The position numbers were made by a program, and so were the translations under genes. From NCBI GenBank assembly GCA_027019165.1, contig JALUXC010000002.1:372001-436000 (forward strand): a stretch of 64,000 nucleotides of DNA, read 5' to 3'. Shown here in pieces: positions 8,926-17,571 of this stretch (its first letter is position 1; each line of letters opens with the position of its first letter). The stretch comes from Pseudophaeobacter sp. GTDB lineage: Bacteria; Pseudomonadota; Alphaproteobacteria; Rhodobacterales; Rhodobacteraceae. The notes under the pieces were generated by a model. That model saw only the letters and a program-made list of their open reading frames with translations. It was not told the DNA's origin and made no database searches.

Positions 8926-9489
8926 TCAGAACAGGGTGAGATCCCCTGCGCCAGCGGGAGCAGCTGCCGGTGCAGGCTTCGGCGCGGCGCGTGCTGCAGC
9001 AATTTCCTGTTCGCCCAGACGACGGTCATTGGCAACACGTGTCTGCTGCGCGCTTCCGCTGGTTGGGTGGAACCTGACCCTGCGGGCCGAGGTACCGCCT
9101 ACGCTGGATGAAATGCACGGGATGCCTTCGTCTTTCAGAAACTGCTGCACGAATTGCGCATTGGACGCGCCAATATCGGACAGGTTGGCGGACATCTTGG
9201 CTCCACCGAACACCTTGGCCTTAAGATTGCGCCGTTCGGCACCCTTTTTCATGACCCCGTTGATCAGAAGTTCCATCGCGTGAATACCGTAGCGTGCGCT
9301 GACGGCACCGCCATTTGCATTCGCCAGCAGGAAATGGTTCATCCCACCAACACCGTTTTCTGCATCATAAATGCAGGCCGCAATGCACGATCCGAGAACC
9401 GTCGAGAACACGACCGAAGGATCGGTGGATACCCGGTATTCTCCCTGCAAGAGCGTTACCGAAGTGGAGTTGGCGAATACTGACGTCAC
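8926..9489 (-). CDS. cheD: Chemoreceptor glutamine deamidase CheD
   Basis: Deamidates glutamines on chemoreceptors and so tunes their signalling; cytoplasmic. The 187-residue protein has the CheD catalytic pair Cys35 (VLGSCIAACIYD) and His52 (GGMNHFLL), spaced 17 residues apart as in known CheD enzymes, plus the FGGAKM loop. The C-terminal 35 residues are Ala/Pro-rich and probably a flexible tail. The start codon is GTG, placed 7 bases after an AGGAG site. Last gene of the minus-strand chemotaxis operon, followed by a terminator. Confidence 0.93.
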   Translation of the reverse strand: MTSVFANSTSVTLLQGEYRVSTDPSVVFSTVLGSCIAACIYDAENGVGGMNHFLLANANGGAVSARYGIHAMELLINGVMKKGAERRNLKAKVFGGAKMSANLSDIGASNAQFVQQFLKDEGIPCISSSVGGTSARRVRFHPTSGSAQQTRVANDRRLGEQEIAAARAAPKPAPAAAPAGAGDLTLF

Positions 9490-9514
9490 AGCGGTCTCCT
9501 TGTTAACCTTTCAC

Positions 9515-10519
9515 TCAGGACTTCGCGGCCTGAAGCAGAGCTCCAGCCATCCTTGCGAGCGATACTTGTTTTTGCGCGGCTCCAGTTTCCCAAGCAACTC
9601 TTGGCATTCCATAAACAACAGAGGATTTTTCATCCTGTGCAAAGGTCGATGCACCAGCTTTGCGCAATTCCATCAGACCTTTAGCTCCGTCCTGCCCCAT
9701 TCCTGTCAAAATAGTTGCCACCACGTCTCTTCCATATGGCACGGCAGAAGTGAATAAAGCGTCAACAGAAGGCGTATGACCCGAAATTGGCGGTCCATCC
9801 TTCATACGCAGACGGACAGGTTTGCGCGGAGATAGCCCCATGTGGCGCGTTTGCCCGGCGGCCACGTAAACATGCCCTGATTGGATCTGCATTCCGTCTT
9901 CGGCAGGCACGACTTTCGCGGCACAGATACGATCGAGCAGCGATACCAGACCGGGTCCAAAATTCTTTCCAGTGTGCTGAACGATCATGGTCGGCGGGCA
10001 GTCCTGTGTGAACCCGACCAGAACGCTGCGCAATGCCTCCACACCCCCAGTCGACGATCCGATCAGGATCATTTTCTTGAAGTCGTTTTTGGCGGGTGCT
10101 GATCGCGCGGCCGGCGAACGCGAGGGCGCGCCCCGGCGTGGCGCCTTCACCATCATGTCAAAATACTGGGCGAACTGACGTGGGCTGTCCGCCTTGGTCA
10201 ATTCAAAAATGCCGGCACCAACGTTCAAAAGAGGGTTGGACTGGCGTGCGGGCGTTGCCCCGGGACTGTCCATAACCGAAACCCAACGCGTGTCGACAGC
10301 CGAGAACAGCGCCAACATCATTTCAAACTCAGGCAATCGGGTGAAACCATCCTCAACAAAGGCAAAGGTTGGCTGAGCCGCCTCTGCCTGGTTGTAGGCC
10401 ATCATCAGATTGTTGGCCAAGAGAACCTTCATACCGGGATATGCCGATTCCATATGAGATTGCAGTGACCGGGCAAAAGCCCGATCCGTCGTAATGATAA
10501 GAAGGTTTTGAGACGTCAA
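9515..10519 (-). CDS. cheB: Chemotaxis methylesterase CheB with degenerate receiver domain
   Basis: Removes methyl groups from receptor glutamates during adaptation. Residues from about 148 to 330 are a complete methylesterase domain, with the triad Ser156 (IGSSTGG), His182 (VQHTG) and Asp277 (GMGQDGA). The N-terminal 120 residues look like a response-regulator fold but lack the canonical DD pair (TTDRAF instead), and the beta-3 end reads VEDGF. A lysine in ELTKADS may mark the beta-5 position. Phosphorylation control may therefore be weak or absent; this is inferred. The start is TTG; no ATG is available in the right place. Lies between cheD and the MCP gene. Confidence 0.9.
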   Translation of the reverse strand: MTSQNLLIITTDRAFARSLQSHMESAYPGMKVLLANNLMMAYNQAEAAQPTFAFVEDGFTRLPEFEMMLALFSAVDTRWVSVMDSPGATPARQSNPLLNVGAGIFELTKADSPRQFAQYFDMMVKAPRRGAPSRSPAARSAPAKNDFKKMILIGSSTGGVEALRSVLVGFTQDCPPTMIVQHTGKNFGPGLVSLLDRICAAKVVPAEDGMQIQSGHVYVAAGQTRHMGLSPRKPVRLRMKDGPPISGHTPSVDALFTSAVPYGRDVVATILTGMGQDGAKGLMELRKAGASTFAQDEKSSVVYGMPRVAWETGAAQKQVSLARMAGALLQAAKS

Positions 10520-10606
10520 TGCTTCACCCAGTCACGTTTTTTTGGCGAACAGCCAAAAGTTTCCCTAATTTGTGAAGTGCACGAAAACACTTCGGATTGC
10601 TGGTCC

Positions 10607-12946
10607 TTAGAAATCCTGCCACTTGTCGAGGGCTGCGTTGCCGTCGGTGCCGGTGGCCGCCGGGGCGGCGTCGCTGAAGTCTGAGAAATCCCAGTCATCA
10701 TCGCCATGCGCCGTCGGCTTGCTCGGGGCAGGTTTTGGCGCGCTCATCTGCGTGATGCCGCCACCGCCCGAAATCTTGAAATGCGCCACCAGTTCGGCCA
10801 GCTTCGTCGCATCGCTGTTGAGCATATGCCCTGCCGCGGTGGCCTCTTCGACCATGGCCGCGTTCTGCTGGGTCACCTGATCCAGCTGCACAACGCCGGT
10901 GTTGATCTCGCCCAGACCCGTGGATTGCTCCACCGCGCCCTCGGCGATATCCGTCACCAGTTTCGAGATGTGGTTGACGCGCTCGACGATGTTGTTCAGC
11001 GCATCGCCCGCCTTGCCGACCAGATCCACCCCGCGCTCCACCTGGCGCGAGGAGTCGCTGATCAGCGTCTTGATCTCCATCGCCGCATCCGAGGAGCGCT
11101 GCGCCAGGGCGCGCACTTCGGAGGCAACCACCGCAAAGCCGCGGCCCGCTTCGCCCGCACGGGCGGCCTCGACGCCTGCGTTCAGCGCCAGGAGGTTGGT
11201 CTGGAAGGCGATGTCGTCGATCACGCCGATGATCTGCGCGATATGGGTCGAGGACTGCTCGATCTCGGTCATGGCCGAAACCGCGCTTTGCACCACGACA
11301 CCGCTGTTCTCGGCCTCTTGCTTGGCCTCTTCCATGATGTTCTCAACGCTACGGGCGCCTTCGGCGGCGGATTTCACGCTGGCGGTCAGCTCATCCAGAG
11401 CCGCGGCGGTCTCTTCCAGCGTCGCGGCCTGGCTTTCGGTGCGGTGCGACAGGTCATCCGACGACTGGCTGATCTCAGCCGCCCCGTTGCGAATGCTTTC
11501 GGCCGATTCAACCACCTGGGCAATCGTGGCACTCAGAGTTTCAACAGTACGGTTGAAATCAGTGCGCAACTGCTCGTGCTCTTCGGAGAAGGGGTCGGTG
11601 ATCGTATCGGAGAAGTCACCCTGCGACAGCCTCAGAAGTCCCGTGCTGAGCTTTTCCACAACCTTTTCCTGCTGGCGCTGCTGTTCCGCGCGCTCCTCCT
11701 GAGCAGTGCGTGCATGACGCAGGTCTTCCTGCATGGAGACAAGAGTCTTGCCGATCTGGCCAATCTCATCGCTGCGCTTGGCTTCCGCCACTTCGGTATT
11801 CAGGTTGCCAGAGGATACAGAGTCCATGTTTTCACTGAGCCGCACAAGAGGCCGTGTAATCGAGCGTGCAAAGAGCCAGCCCAAAACCGATAGCCCGCCG
11901 GCACAAGCCAAAGACACAGCAATCATAAAGGCCATGGCGGAATTGACCGGCGCCATCAGTTCGGCGCGATCCTGTTCGATGACGATCGCCATGTCCACAC
12001 CCATCATTGAGAAAGGTTCTGAGAAGGCGCTTACCTCATTCCCGTTCACTCCCATCACGGCCGGATAGAAGGCGCTTTGCCCGTTCAAGGCACCTCTGAT
12101 CTGCTCTAGGTCGGGTGCCGGATCCAACGTTTGGTGGCCATTCTCATAGCGCGCGCTGGAGCGAAAAAGATTGTCCGGCCCGACAAGATAGGCATCGACG
12201 GTGTTCCCGATACCCCGTGAATCATTCATGAAGGAATCGATCATTCCCACCGGGATCTGCAGGATCAGAATGCCGACCATTTGCCCCGAATTGGACACCA
12301 GCTGCGTAGCGGCAAATGCCGCCGGTGCATTATTGCTGGGGGCATATGGTGCAAAATCCGAAAACAGAACCTGCCCCGGTTCGGCTTCGACCGCTTCACG
12401 ATAGAGAACACCAATACCGGAATCCTTGTAGGGACCATCAATCAGGTTGGTGCCGTAGTCGTCTTCCTTGTAGACTGTGTAGATGATGTTGCCCGTAAGA
12501 TTGACCAGGAAGGCATCATAGTAGCCCTTGGTGGTCAGCAACGTCCGAAAGGCCGGATGGAATTTGGCGTGATGGATGTTATAGGGGATCGTCGCCTTGC
12601 CACGATCAAGAAGGTGACGCTCACCCAGAGGATTCGGGTTGTTCGTGATGTAGGCGTCCCGGACTGTATCAGCCGCCCCGTCACCAAGATTTGCCCAGGC
12701 CCCCGAAAGACGCTGCAGCGCGGTTTCGGTCGATGGCATGGCAGCTAACGTCAGAAGGTCAGCCTCAAAGCCGTTCATCAAGGCTTCGACAGCCGTCTCG
12801 CGGCCAGCGATCAGCGATTCGAAATGCTCTTCGGCCTGATGCCTGGCACTTCTTTGTGAGGTCACTGTACTGATCGTCACGATAACTGCGGCCAGCACCA
12901 CGACAAATCCGACAACCAAGAGCGGGAGTTTTTGAGCAATCTTCAC
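10607..12946 (-). CDS. Methyl-accepting chemotaxis protein, dCache-like sensor, C-terminal tether
   Basis: Transmembrane chemoreceptor of 779 residues. An N-terminal membrane helix (about 8-28) is followed by a periplasmic domain of about 300 residues with dCache-like strands (YYDAFLVNLTGNIIYTVYKE, DAYLVG), a second membrane helix (about 337-358), a HAMP domain, and a second HAMP-like segment (LSTGLLRLSQGDFSDTI). The signalling hairpin tip is at IDDIAFQTNLLALNAGVEAARAGE. A linker of about 60 residues ends DKWQDF, matching the xWxxF pentapeptide that docks CheR or CheB. Start is GTG. Encoded first in the operon with cheB and cheD, so it is likely their client. The ligand is unknown. Confidence 0.93.
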   Translation of the reverse strand: MKIAQKLPLLVVGFVVVLAAVIVTISTVTSQRSARHQAEEHFESLIAGRETAVEALMNGFEADLLTLAAMPSTETALQRLSGAWANLGDGAADTVRDAYITNNPNPLGERHLLDRGKATIPYNIHHAKFHPAFRTLLTTKGYYDAFLVNLTGNIIYTVYKEDDYGTNLIDGPYKDSGIGVLYREAVEAEPGQVLFSDFAPYAPSNNAPAAFAATQLVSNSGQMVGILILQIPVGMIDSFMNDSRGIGNTVDAYLVGPDNLFRSSARYENGHQTLDPAPDLEQIRGALNGQSAFYPAVMGVNGNEVSAFSEPFSMMGVDMAIVIEQDRAELMAPVNSAMAFMIAVSLACAGGLSVLGWLFARSITRPLVRLSENMDSVSSGNLNTEVAEAKRSDEIGQIGKTLVSMQEDLRHARTAQEERAEQQRQQEKVVEKLSTGLLRLSQGDFSDTITDPFSEEHEQLRTDFNRTVETLSATIAQVVESAESIRNGAAEISQSSDDLSHRTESQAATLEETAAALDELTASVKSAAEGARSVENIMEEAKQEAENSGVVVQSAVSAMTEIEQSSTHIAQIIGVIDDIAFQTNLLALNAGVEAARAGEAGRGFAVVASEVRALAQRSSDAAMEIKTLISDSSRQVERGVDLVGKAGDALNNIVERVNHISKLVTDIAEGAVEQSTGLGEINTGVVQLDQVTQQNAAMVEEATAAGHMLNSDATKLAELVAHFKISGGGGITQMSAPKPAPSKPTAHGDDDWDFSDFSDAAPAATGTDGNAALDKWQDF

Positions 12947-13376
12947 TGTACAACGCGCCTTTCCGTCTGGGATCTTGAGCGGCCCAAGAAGGGCTATTTC
13001 CCAATAGTGAATGCTCAGCAGATGTTAATTTGCCGCTTAAATTTGGCCTGCTGCTTCAAATTTTACGAAGGCAATCTGCAGAAGAGCCAACCGGCAACGA
13101 CAAAGCGTGACCAATCCCATCCTCGTTTCGCACCCTCGCGCGCGCGTAATAGGATTCTAACTGTGTAGCCCAATCCCCAACTCGGAAACACAGACCAAAG
13201 ACCGCCTGGACAGGCCCCTAAAATTTTCCGGAAAAGAGAGCTCCTGATGCAGCGCGGCGCCATATAAAACGGCATTCCCGCCATATTCCGGCAATCAATT
13301 ATTAAGCCCCCAACCCTAAGAATGGGCCTATCGAACTCTAACATGTGACCGACAACGGGGGTGCGACTCGCGGAAG
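12947..13376. other. Divergent intergenic region of the chemotaxis locus
   Basis: 430 bases without a credible gene separate the MCP gene from cheS and must hold both promoters. Visible structure includes a perfect 12-bp palindrome TTTTCCGGAAAA at 13224-13235, two GCCATAT copies exactly 21 bases apart (13259 and 13280), and TTAA half-sites at 13025-13028 and 13037-13040. Promoter positions could not be assigned with confidence. Confidence 0.6.
13224..13235. promoter_or_regulatory. Palindrome, candidate operator of the che locus
   Basis: TTTTCCGGAAAA is a perfect 12-bp palindrome in the divergent region about 140 bases upstream of cheS. The regulator is unknown and the site could be chance. 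Confidence 0.35.
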
Positions 13377-13664
13377 ATGACCACGGAAACGCAAAAACAC
13401 CTTTTGGAATTGCCGAATGCATTCTCGGATCTCGATCCGCTGATTGCATTTCTGCGCGGCGCGCGCACCTCAGCGGTCGAAATCGACTGCAAAGGGGTAG
13501 CCGCCATGCCATCGCGCTGCCTCCAGCTTCTGCTTAGTGCAGAGCAGCAGTGGCGCTCTGAAGAACTGGGCTTTGCGGTCACTAACATCAGTGAATCGTG
13601 CCGAAAGTCTCTGTCGCTTTTGGGTTTAGAGTCCAACCGGTTTGAAGACGAGGAAACAGCATGA
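13377..13664 (+). CDS. cheS: STAS-domain chemotaxis protein (CheS-like)
   Basis: A small cytoplasmic protein of 95 residues with a STAS-like pattern: a beta strand with AVEIDCKGVAAMPSRCLQLLLSAEQQW and a later GFAVTNISESCRKSLSLLGL, the latter typical of STAS helices. In Sinorhizobium meliloti a STAS protein, CheS, is encoded at the head of the che operon next to cheY1 and binds CheA to speed CheY1 dephosphorylation. The same position and size here support calling it the CheS counterpart. It overlaps the following cheY by four bases. Confidence 0.75.
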   Translation: MTTETQKHLLELPNAFSDLDPLIAFLRGARTSAVEIDCKGVAAMPSRCLQLLLSAEQQWRSEELGFAVTNISESCRKSLSLLGLESNRFEDEETA

Positions 13665-14035
13665 AAACCAAAGTTCTTGCCATCGATGATTCCCGCACGA
13701 TTCGGAATCTGCTTGCGGCCACTCTGGAAGAGGCCGGTTTTGAATACCACTGTGCGGTAGATGGCCGCGAAGGGGTGGACATGTATCCCGAAGTGGCCCC
13801 GGATGTGGTGATCACGGACATCAATATGCCGAACCTGGACGGTTTCGGTGTGATTGAAGAGCTGCGCGGCGAAGGCATCAATTCCAAAGTGCCGATCCTG
13901 GTTCTGACCACGGAAAGCGCTGCCGACATGAAGGCGCGCGCACGCAATGCCGGAGCAACTGGCTGGATCACCAAACCCTTTGACGATGCGTCGCTGATCT
14001 TCGCTCTCAAGCGCGTAACTGGAGCCGCGGCATAA
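13661..14035 (+). CDS. cheY1: CheY response regulator (first copy, probable phosphate sink)
   Basis: Single-domain receiver of 124 residues. The acidic pocket is Asp9/Asp10 (AIDDSRT), the phospho-acceptor is Asp53 (VITDINMPNLDG), the switch Thr83 is in LVLTTES, and Lys105 is in TKPFDD. It lies between cheS and cheA, the same position as the phosphate-sink CheY1 of S. meliloti, whereas the second CheY lies near the end of the operon. The division of labour (sink versus motor-binding) is inferred from gene order only. Confidence 0.92.
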   Translation: MKTKVLAIDDSRTIRNLLAATLEEAGFEYHCAVDGREGVDMYPEVAPDVVITDINMPNLDGFGVIEELRGEGINSKVPILVLTTESAADMKARARNAGATGWITKPFDDASLIFALKRVTGAAA

Positions 14036-14036
14036 G

Positions 14037-16202
14037 ATGTCCGGGTCGATTCAAGATACCTTCTTTGAGGAGTGTGAAGAGCTCCTTGAAGCAACGGACG
14101 AGGGTCTGACTGCCATCGAAGGTGGCAATCACGATCCGGAGGTGGTCAATGCCGTCTTCCGTGCCGTTCACTCGATCAAGGGTGGCGCCGGGGCATTTGG
14201 CTTGGACGAGTTGGTGGCGTTTGCCCACAGATTTGAGACCGTTTTTGACGAAGTGCGAGCCAATCGGCTGGAGCTTGAGCCCAAGCTGATACAGCTGCTT
14301 CTGCGCTCCAGCGATCACCTGTGCGACTTGGTTGCCACTGCCCGAGACGGCGGTGAGACCGACGAAGCGCACCACAACATGCTGATCGCCGCACTCGATG
14401 AGTATATCCCTGAAGAGGAAGAGGACCTCACCTTCGAACCGATGGGTCTCGGTGCTCCCGGCGGCTTTGCCCCGGCGGCGATCGATATCCCAGCCGCACC
14501 GACGGAAGAGACCTATCGCATCCGCTTCCATCCCATGAAAGAGATGTACGGAACCGGGAACGAGCCTTTCTTCCTGTTCCAGGCCCTGAAAGAACTCGGC
14601 GAACTCGAGATCAAGCTCGATGATACCGAACTTCCTGGCTTTGATGCGATCGATGTAGCGGAAAGCTATCTGGCTTGGGATCTGGTTCTGACCTCCACTG
14701 AACCTCGCGACAAGATTGAGGCCGTCTTCGAATTCGTGGAAGGCCTGTGCGAACTGTCGATCGAAGGGGATGGCGACGCCGAAGCGGATGCTGCGGCCCT
14801 CGAAGCACTGAATGCTGCATTTGGTGTTGCTCCGTCCGCAGAGGACGGGGACGCCGCTCCAGCCCCTTTTGACCAACCGGCCCCCGCTCCGGCGGCAGAT
14901 GCAGGCCCCGCACCCGCGGTGGACGCGTCTGCTGACAAGGCTCCCGCTCCCAAGGCAGACACCGCAAAAGCGGAGCAGCGCGGGGGTCCAAAGCCGACCT
15001 TGCGCGTAGAGCTTGAACGGGTGGACCGGCTCATCAACGCGGTTGGAGAGCTGATCATCAACCACTCGATGCTGGCTCAGCAGATTGCCAATCTTGATGT
15101 CGCCGACATGCGGGATGTGGAGACCGAACTGGAAGGGTTCAAGAATCTGGCCCGGGACATCCAGGAAGGCGTCATGTCGATCCGCGCACAGCCGGTCAAA
15201 CCGCTGTTCCAGCGTATGGCCCGGATTGTCCGCGAAGCCTCCAGCGCGACGGGCAAGACCTGTAAGCTTGTGACCGAGGGTGAAAACACCGAAGTCGACA
15301 AGACCGTCATCGAACGCCTGTCGGATCCGCTGACGCACATCCTGCGCAACGCGGTGGACCACGGGATCGAAAAGCCCGAGGACCGGGAAAGCGCCGGAAA
15401 GGGCAAGGTTGGTGAAATCAAGCTGACGGCCTCGCATCGCTCGGGAAGCGTCTGCATCGAGATCAAGGACGACGGTGCCGGTGTGAACCGACCACGCGTC
15501 AAACAGATCGCGATCGACAAGGGGCTGATCCCCGAGAACGCCGAGCTGACCGACAGCGAGATCGACAACCTGTTGTTCTTGCCAGGTTTCTCGACAGCCA
15601 AGGAAGTGTCAAACCTCTCGGGGCGCGGCGTGGGCATGGATGTGGTCAAGAACGCTGTGACCGGCCTTGGTGGCCGCATCAACATCTCGTCCGCGCCCGG
15701 CAAGGGCTCGACATTTACGATCATTCTACCACTGACCCTTGCGGTCATGGACGGAATGGTGGTGTCGGTTGCGGATCAGACCATGGTGGTTCCGATTACC
15801 TCCATCGTGGAAACGATGCGTGGCAGCGACGATATGATCAACAACTTGGGTGCCGATGGTACTCTGTTGTCGATCCGTGGGAACTTCGTGCCCGTCTGTG
15901 ACGTGGCCGGAGCGCTGGGCCTGGAAAAACAAGATGACCAACCGCCCGGCGTCTATCTGCTGGTCGAGACGGAAACCGGTCAGCGCAGTGCGCTTGCGGT
16001 GGATGATATCCATGACCAGCGCCAGGTGGTCATCAAGAGCCTGGATGGCGTGTGCGGGGAGATTGCCGGTGTGGCAGCCGCCACAATTCTTGGAGACGGC
16101 AAAATCGCCATGATCCTTGATCCGGAAAGCATTATCGCGGCCTCGCCCTCGGCAGCCGCCTTTGACACCGAGCGGAGAATGAACAATGCAGTCGCAAGTT
16201 GA
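14037..16202 (+). CDS. cheA: Chemotaxis histidine kinase CheA
   Basis: Central kinase that phosphorylates the CheY proteins in response to receptor state. The 721-residue protein has an HPt domain with phospho-acceptor His45 (FRAVHSIKGGAGAFG), a P2-like response-regulator docking region (about 155-245), a Pro/Ala-rich linker (about 270-320), a dimerisation helix pair, and an ATPase domain with N box (HILRNAVDHGIEKPEDRESA), G1 (EIKDDGAGV) and G2 (SGRGVGMDVVKNAV). A CheW-like regulatory domain follows from about 575. It starts one base after the cheY1 stop and overlaps cheW by 17 bases. Confidence 0.96.
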   Translation: MSGSIQDTFFEECEELLEATDEGLTAIEGGNHDPEVVNAVFRAVHSIKGGAGAFGLDELVAFAHRFETVFDEVRANRLELEPKLIQLLLRSSDHLCDLVATARDGGETDEAHHNMLIAALDEYIPEEEEDLTFEPMGLGAPGGFAPAAIDIPAAPTEETYRIRFHPMKEMYGTGNEPFFLFQALKELGELEIKLDDTELPGFDAIDVAESYLAWDLVLTSTEPRDKIEAVFEFVEGLCELSIEGDGDAEADAAALEALNAAFGVAPSAEDGDAAPAPFDQPAPAPAADAGPAPAVDASADKAPAPKADTAKAEQRGGPKPTLRVELERVDRLINAVGELIINHSMLAQQIANLDVADMRDVETELEGFKNLARDIQEGVMSIRAQPVKPLFQRMARIVREASSATGKTCKLVTEGENTEVDKTVIERLSDPLTHILRNAVDHGIEKPEDRESAGKGKVGEIKLTASHRSGSVCIEIKDDGAGVNRPRVKQIAIDKGLIPENAELTDSEIDNLLFLPGFSTAKEVSNLSGRGVGMDVVKNAVTGLGGRINISSAPGKGSTFTIILPLTLAVMDGMVVSVADQTMVVPITSIVETMRGSDDMINNLGADGTLLSIRGNFVPVCDVAGALGLEKQDDQPPGVYLLVETETGQRSALAVDDIHDQRQVVIKSLDGVCGEIAGVAAATILGDGKIAMILDPESIIAASPSAAAFDTERRMNNAVAS

Positions 16203-16674
16203 AGTCAAGCACGGCGATCAGGAAGTAAAACACGCCCAGTTCAGTGAATTTGTGAGCTTCACTGTGGCGGGCCAGGCTTTCTGTCTCAAAATCACTCAGA
16301 TCCGTGAGATCCGCCGGTGGTCCCCAGTCACGATCCTGCCGCACGCCCCGTCGGACGTGCTGGGCGTGATGAACCTGCGTGGAGCGGTGATCCCGATCTA
16401 CGATCTGTCCGCGCGTTTCGGCCTGCACCAGACCGAAGCCAGCGAGCGCAATGTCGTGATCGTCGTCGCGGTTGGTGGCAAACCGGTTGGCCTGCTGGCC
16501 GAGTCTGTCTCGGAAATCATCTCGATCAATCCGGATGACATCCAGGACACGCCTCCAGTCGATAGCCGCTACACCATGGAGTACATCCAGGGAATCATCT
16601 CGCACGATGAAACCATGGTGCGGATCATCAATCTGGATGCAGTTATTTCTGTGCCTGAACAGGTGATGATGTGA
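16186..16674 (+). CDS. cheW: Chemotaxis coupling protein CheW
   Basis: Couples receptors to CheA in the signalling array. The 162 residues form one CheW domain, with FVSFTVAGQAFCLKITQIREIRRW, VLGVMNLRGAVIPIYDLSARFG and VGLLAESVSEIISI as recognisable strands. Cytoplasmic. It overlaps cheA at its start and cheR by four bases at its end, so it is translated from the same message. Confidence 0.95.
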   Translation: MQSQVEVKHGDQEVKHAQFSEFVSFTVAGQAFCLKITQIREIRRWSPVTILPHAPSDVLGVMNLRGAVIPIYDLSARFGLHQTEASERNVVIVVAVGGKPVGLLAESVSEIISINPDDIQDTPPVDSRYTMEYIQGIISHDETMVRIINLDAVISVPEQVMM

Positions 16675-17537
16675 ACGCAAGAAGTCCTATCGATCCCAAG
16701 ACAGACGGTTTCACCCTGACTGATCAGGATTTCGAAGCCATCGCCCAATTTGCCTACAAGCATTTCGGGTTGTCTATGTCGAGCAGCAAGAAACCACTGG
16801 TTTCTGCGCGCTTGGCACGGCGTCTGCGTCAGCAGAACGTTGTGAATTTCAAGGACTATCTTGCCCGTCTCAACGGGCCGAATTCTGACGCAGAGCGCAG
16901 TAACCTTCTGTCGCTCCTGACCACCAATGTGACGCAGTTCTTCCGAGAGCCGCATCACTTTGAGACCATGCGAAAGGATGTTCTGCCCGGGCTGATTCAA
17001 AAGGCACGGGAAGGCGGTCGGGTCCGGATTTGGTCGGCCGGATGTTCCAATGGCCAGGAACCCTACACTCTGGCGATGATCATTCAGGATATGTGCCCTG
17101 ATGTGAATCGTCTGAACTTCAAGATCCTGGGCACCGACATCGACCCGGTTGTTGTGAAAACGGCCACAGCGGCAAAGTACCCGGCTGACGAACTGGCGCA
17201 AATCCCTGCGGAATACCGCAAGTATGTACCAAAACTGGATGCGGACGGCAGGCTGCCGGAAAGCATCCGTTCGATGGTCACGCTTGGCGTTCTGAACCTG
17301 ATCGAACCCTTTCCATTTAAGGGAAAATTCGATGCAATATTTTGTCGGAACGTGGCCATCTACTTTGATACACCGACCCAGCAGAAGGTCTGGCAGGCGT
17401 TTCAAAGGTCTTTGGTGCCAGGAGGTTACTTGTTTATCGGGCACTCAGAGCGAATGTCCGGCCCCGCCGCGCAACACATGAAAACGGCCGGCATCACAAC
17501 ATACATTCACACTCCGTCGGGTGGGGATGCCCGATAA
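16671..17537 (+). CDS. cheR: Chemotaxis methyltransferase CheR
   Basis: Methylates receptor glutamates using SAM. The 288-residue protein has the N-terminal helical domain (MSSSKKPLVSARLARRLR) that contacts the receptor helices, then the SAM-binding domain with RIWSAGCSNGQEPYTLAM, ILGTDIDPVVVKTA and FDAIFCRNVAIYF. The MCP across the divergent promoter ends in a WQDF pentapeptide, the type of site the CheR beta-subdomain docks on. It is followed by cheY2 after 34 bases. Confidence 0.95.
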   Translation: MNARSPIDPKTDGFTLTDQDFEAIAQFAYKHFGLSMSSSKKPLVSARLARRLRQQNVVNFKDYLARLNGPNSDAERSNLLSLLTTNVTQFFREPHHFETMRKDVLPGLIQKAREGGRVRIWSAGCSNGQEPYTLAMIIQDMCPDVNRLNFKILGTDIDPVVVKTATAAKYPADELAQIPAEYRKYVPKLDADGRLPESIRSMVTLGVLNLIEPFPFKGKFDAIFCRNVAIYFDTPTQQKVWQAFQRSLVPGGYLFIGHSERMSGPAAQHMKTAGITTYIHTPSGGDAR

Positions 17538-17571
17538 GTTTGAGCAGTAAAGAGAAACACGAGGAAAAAAC

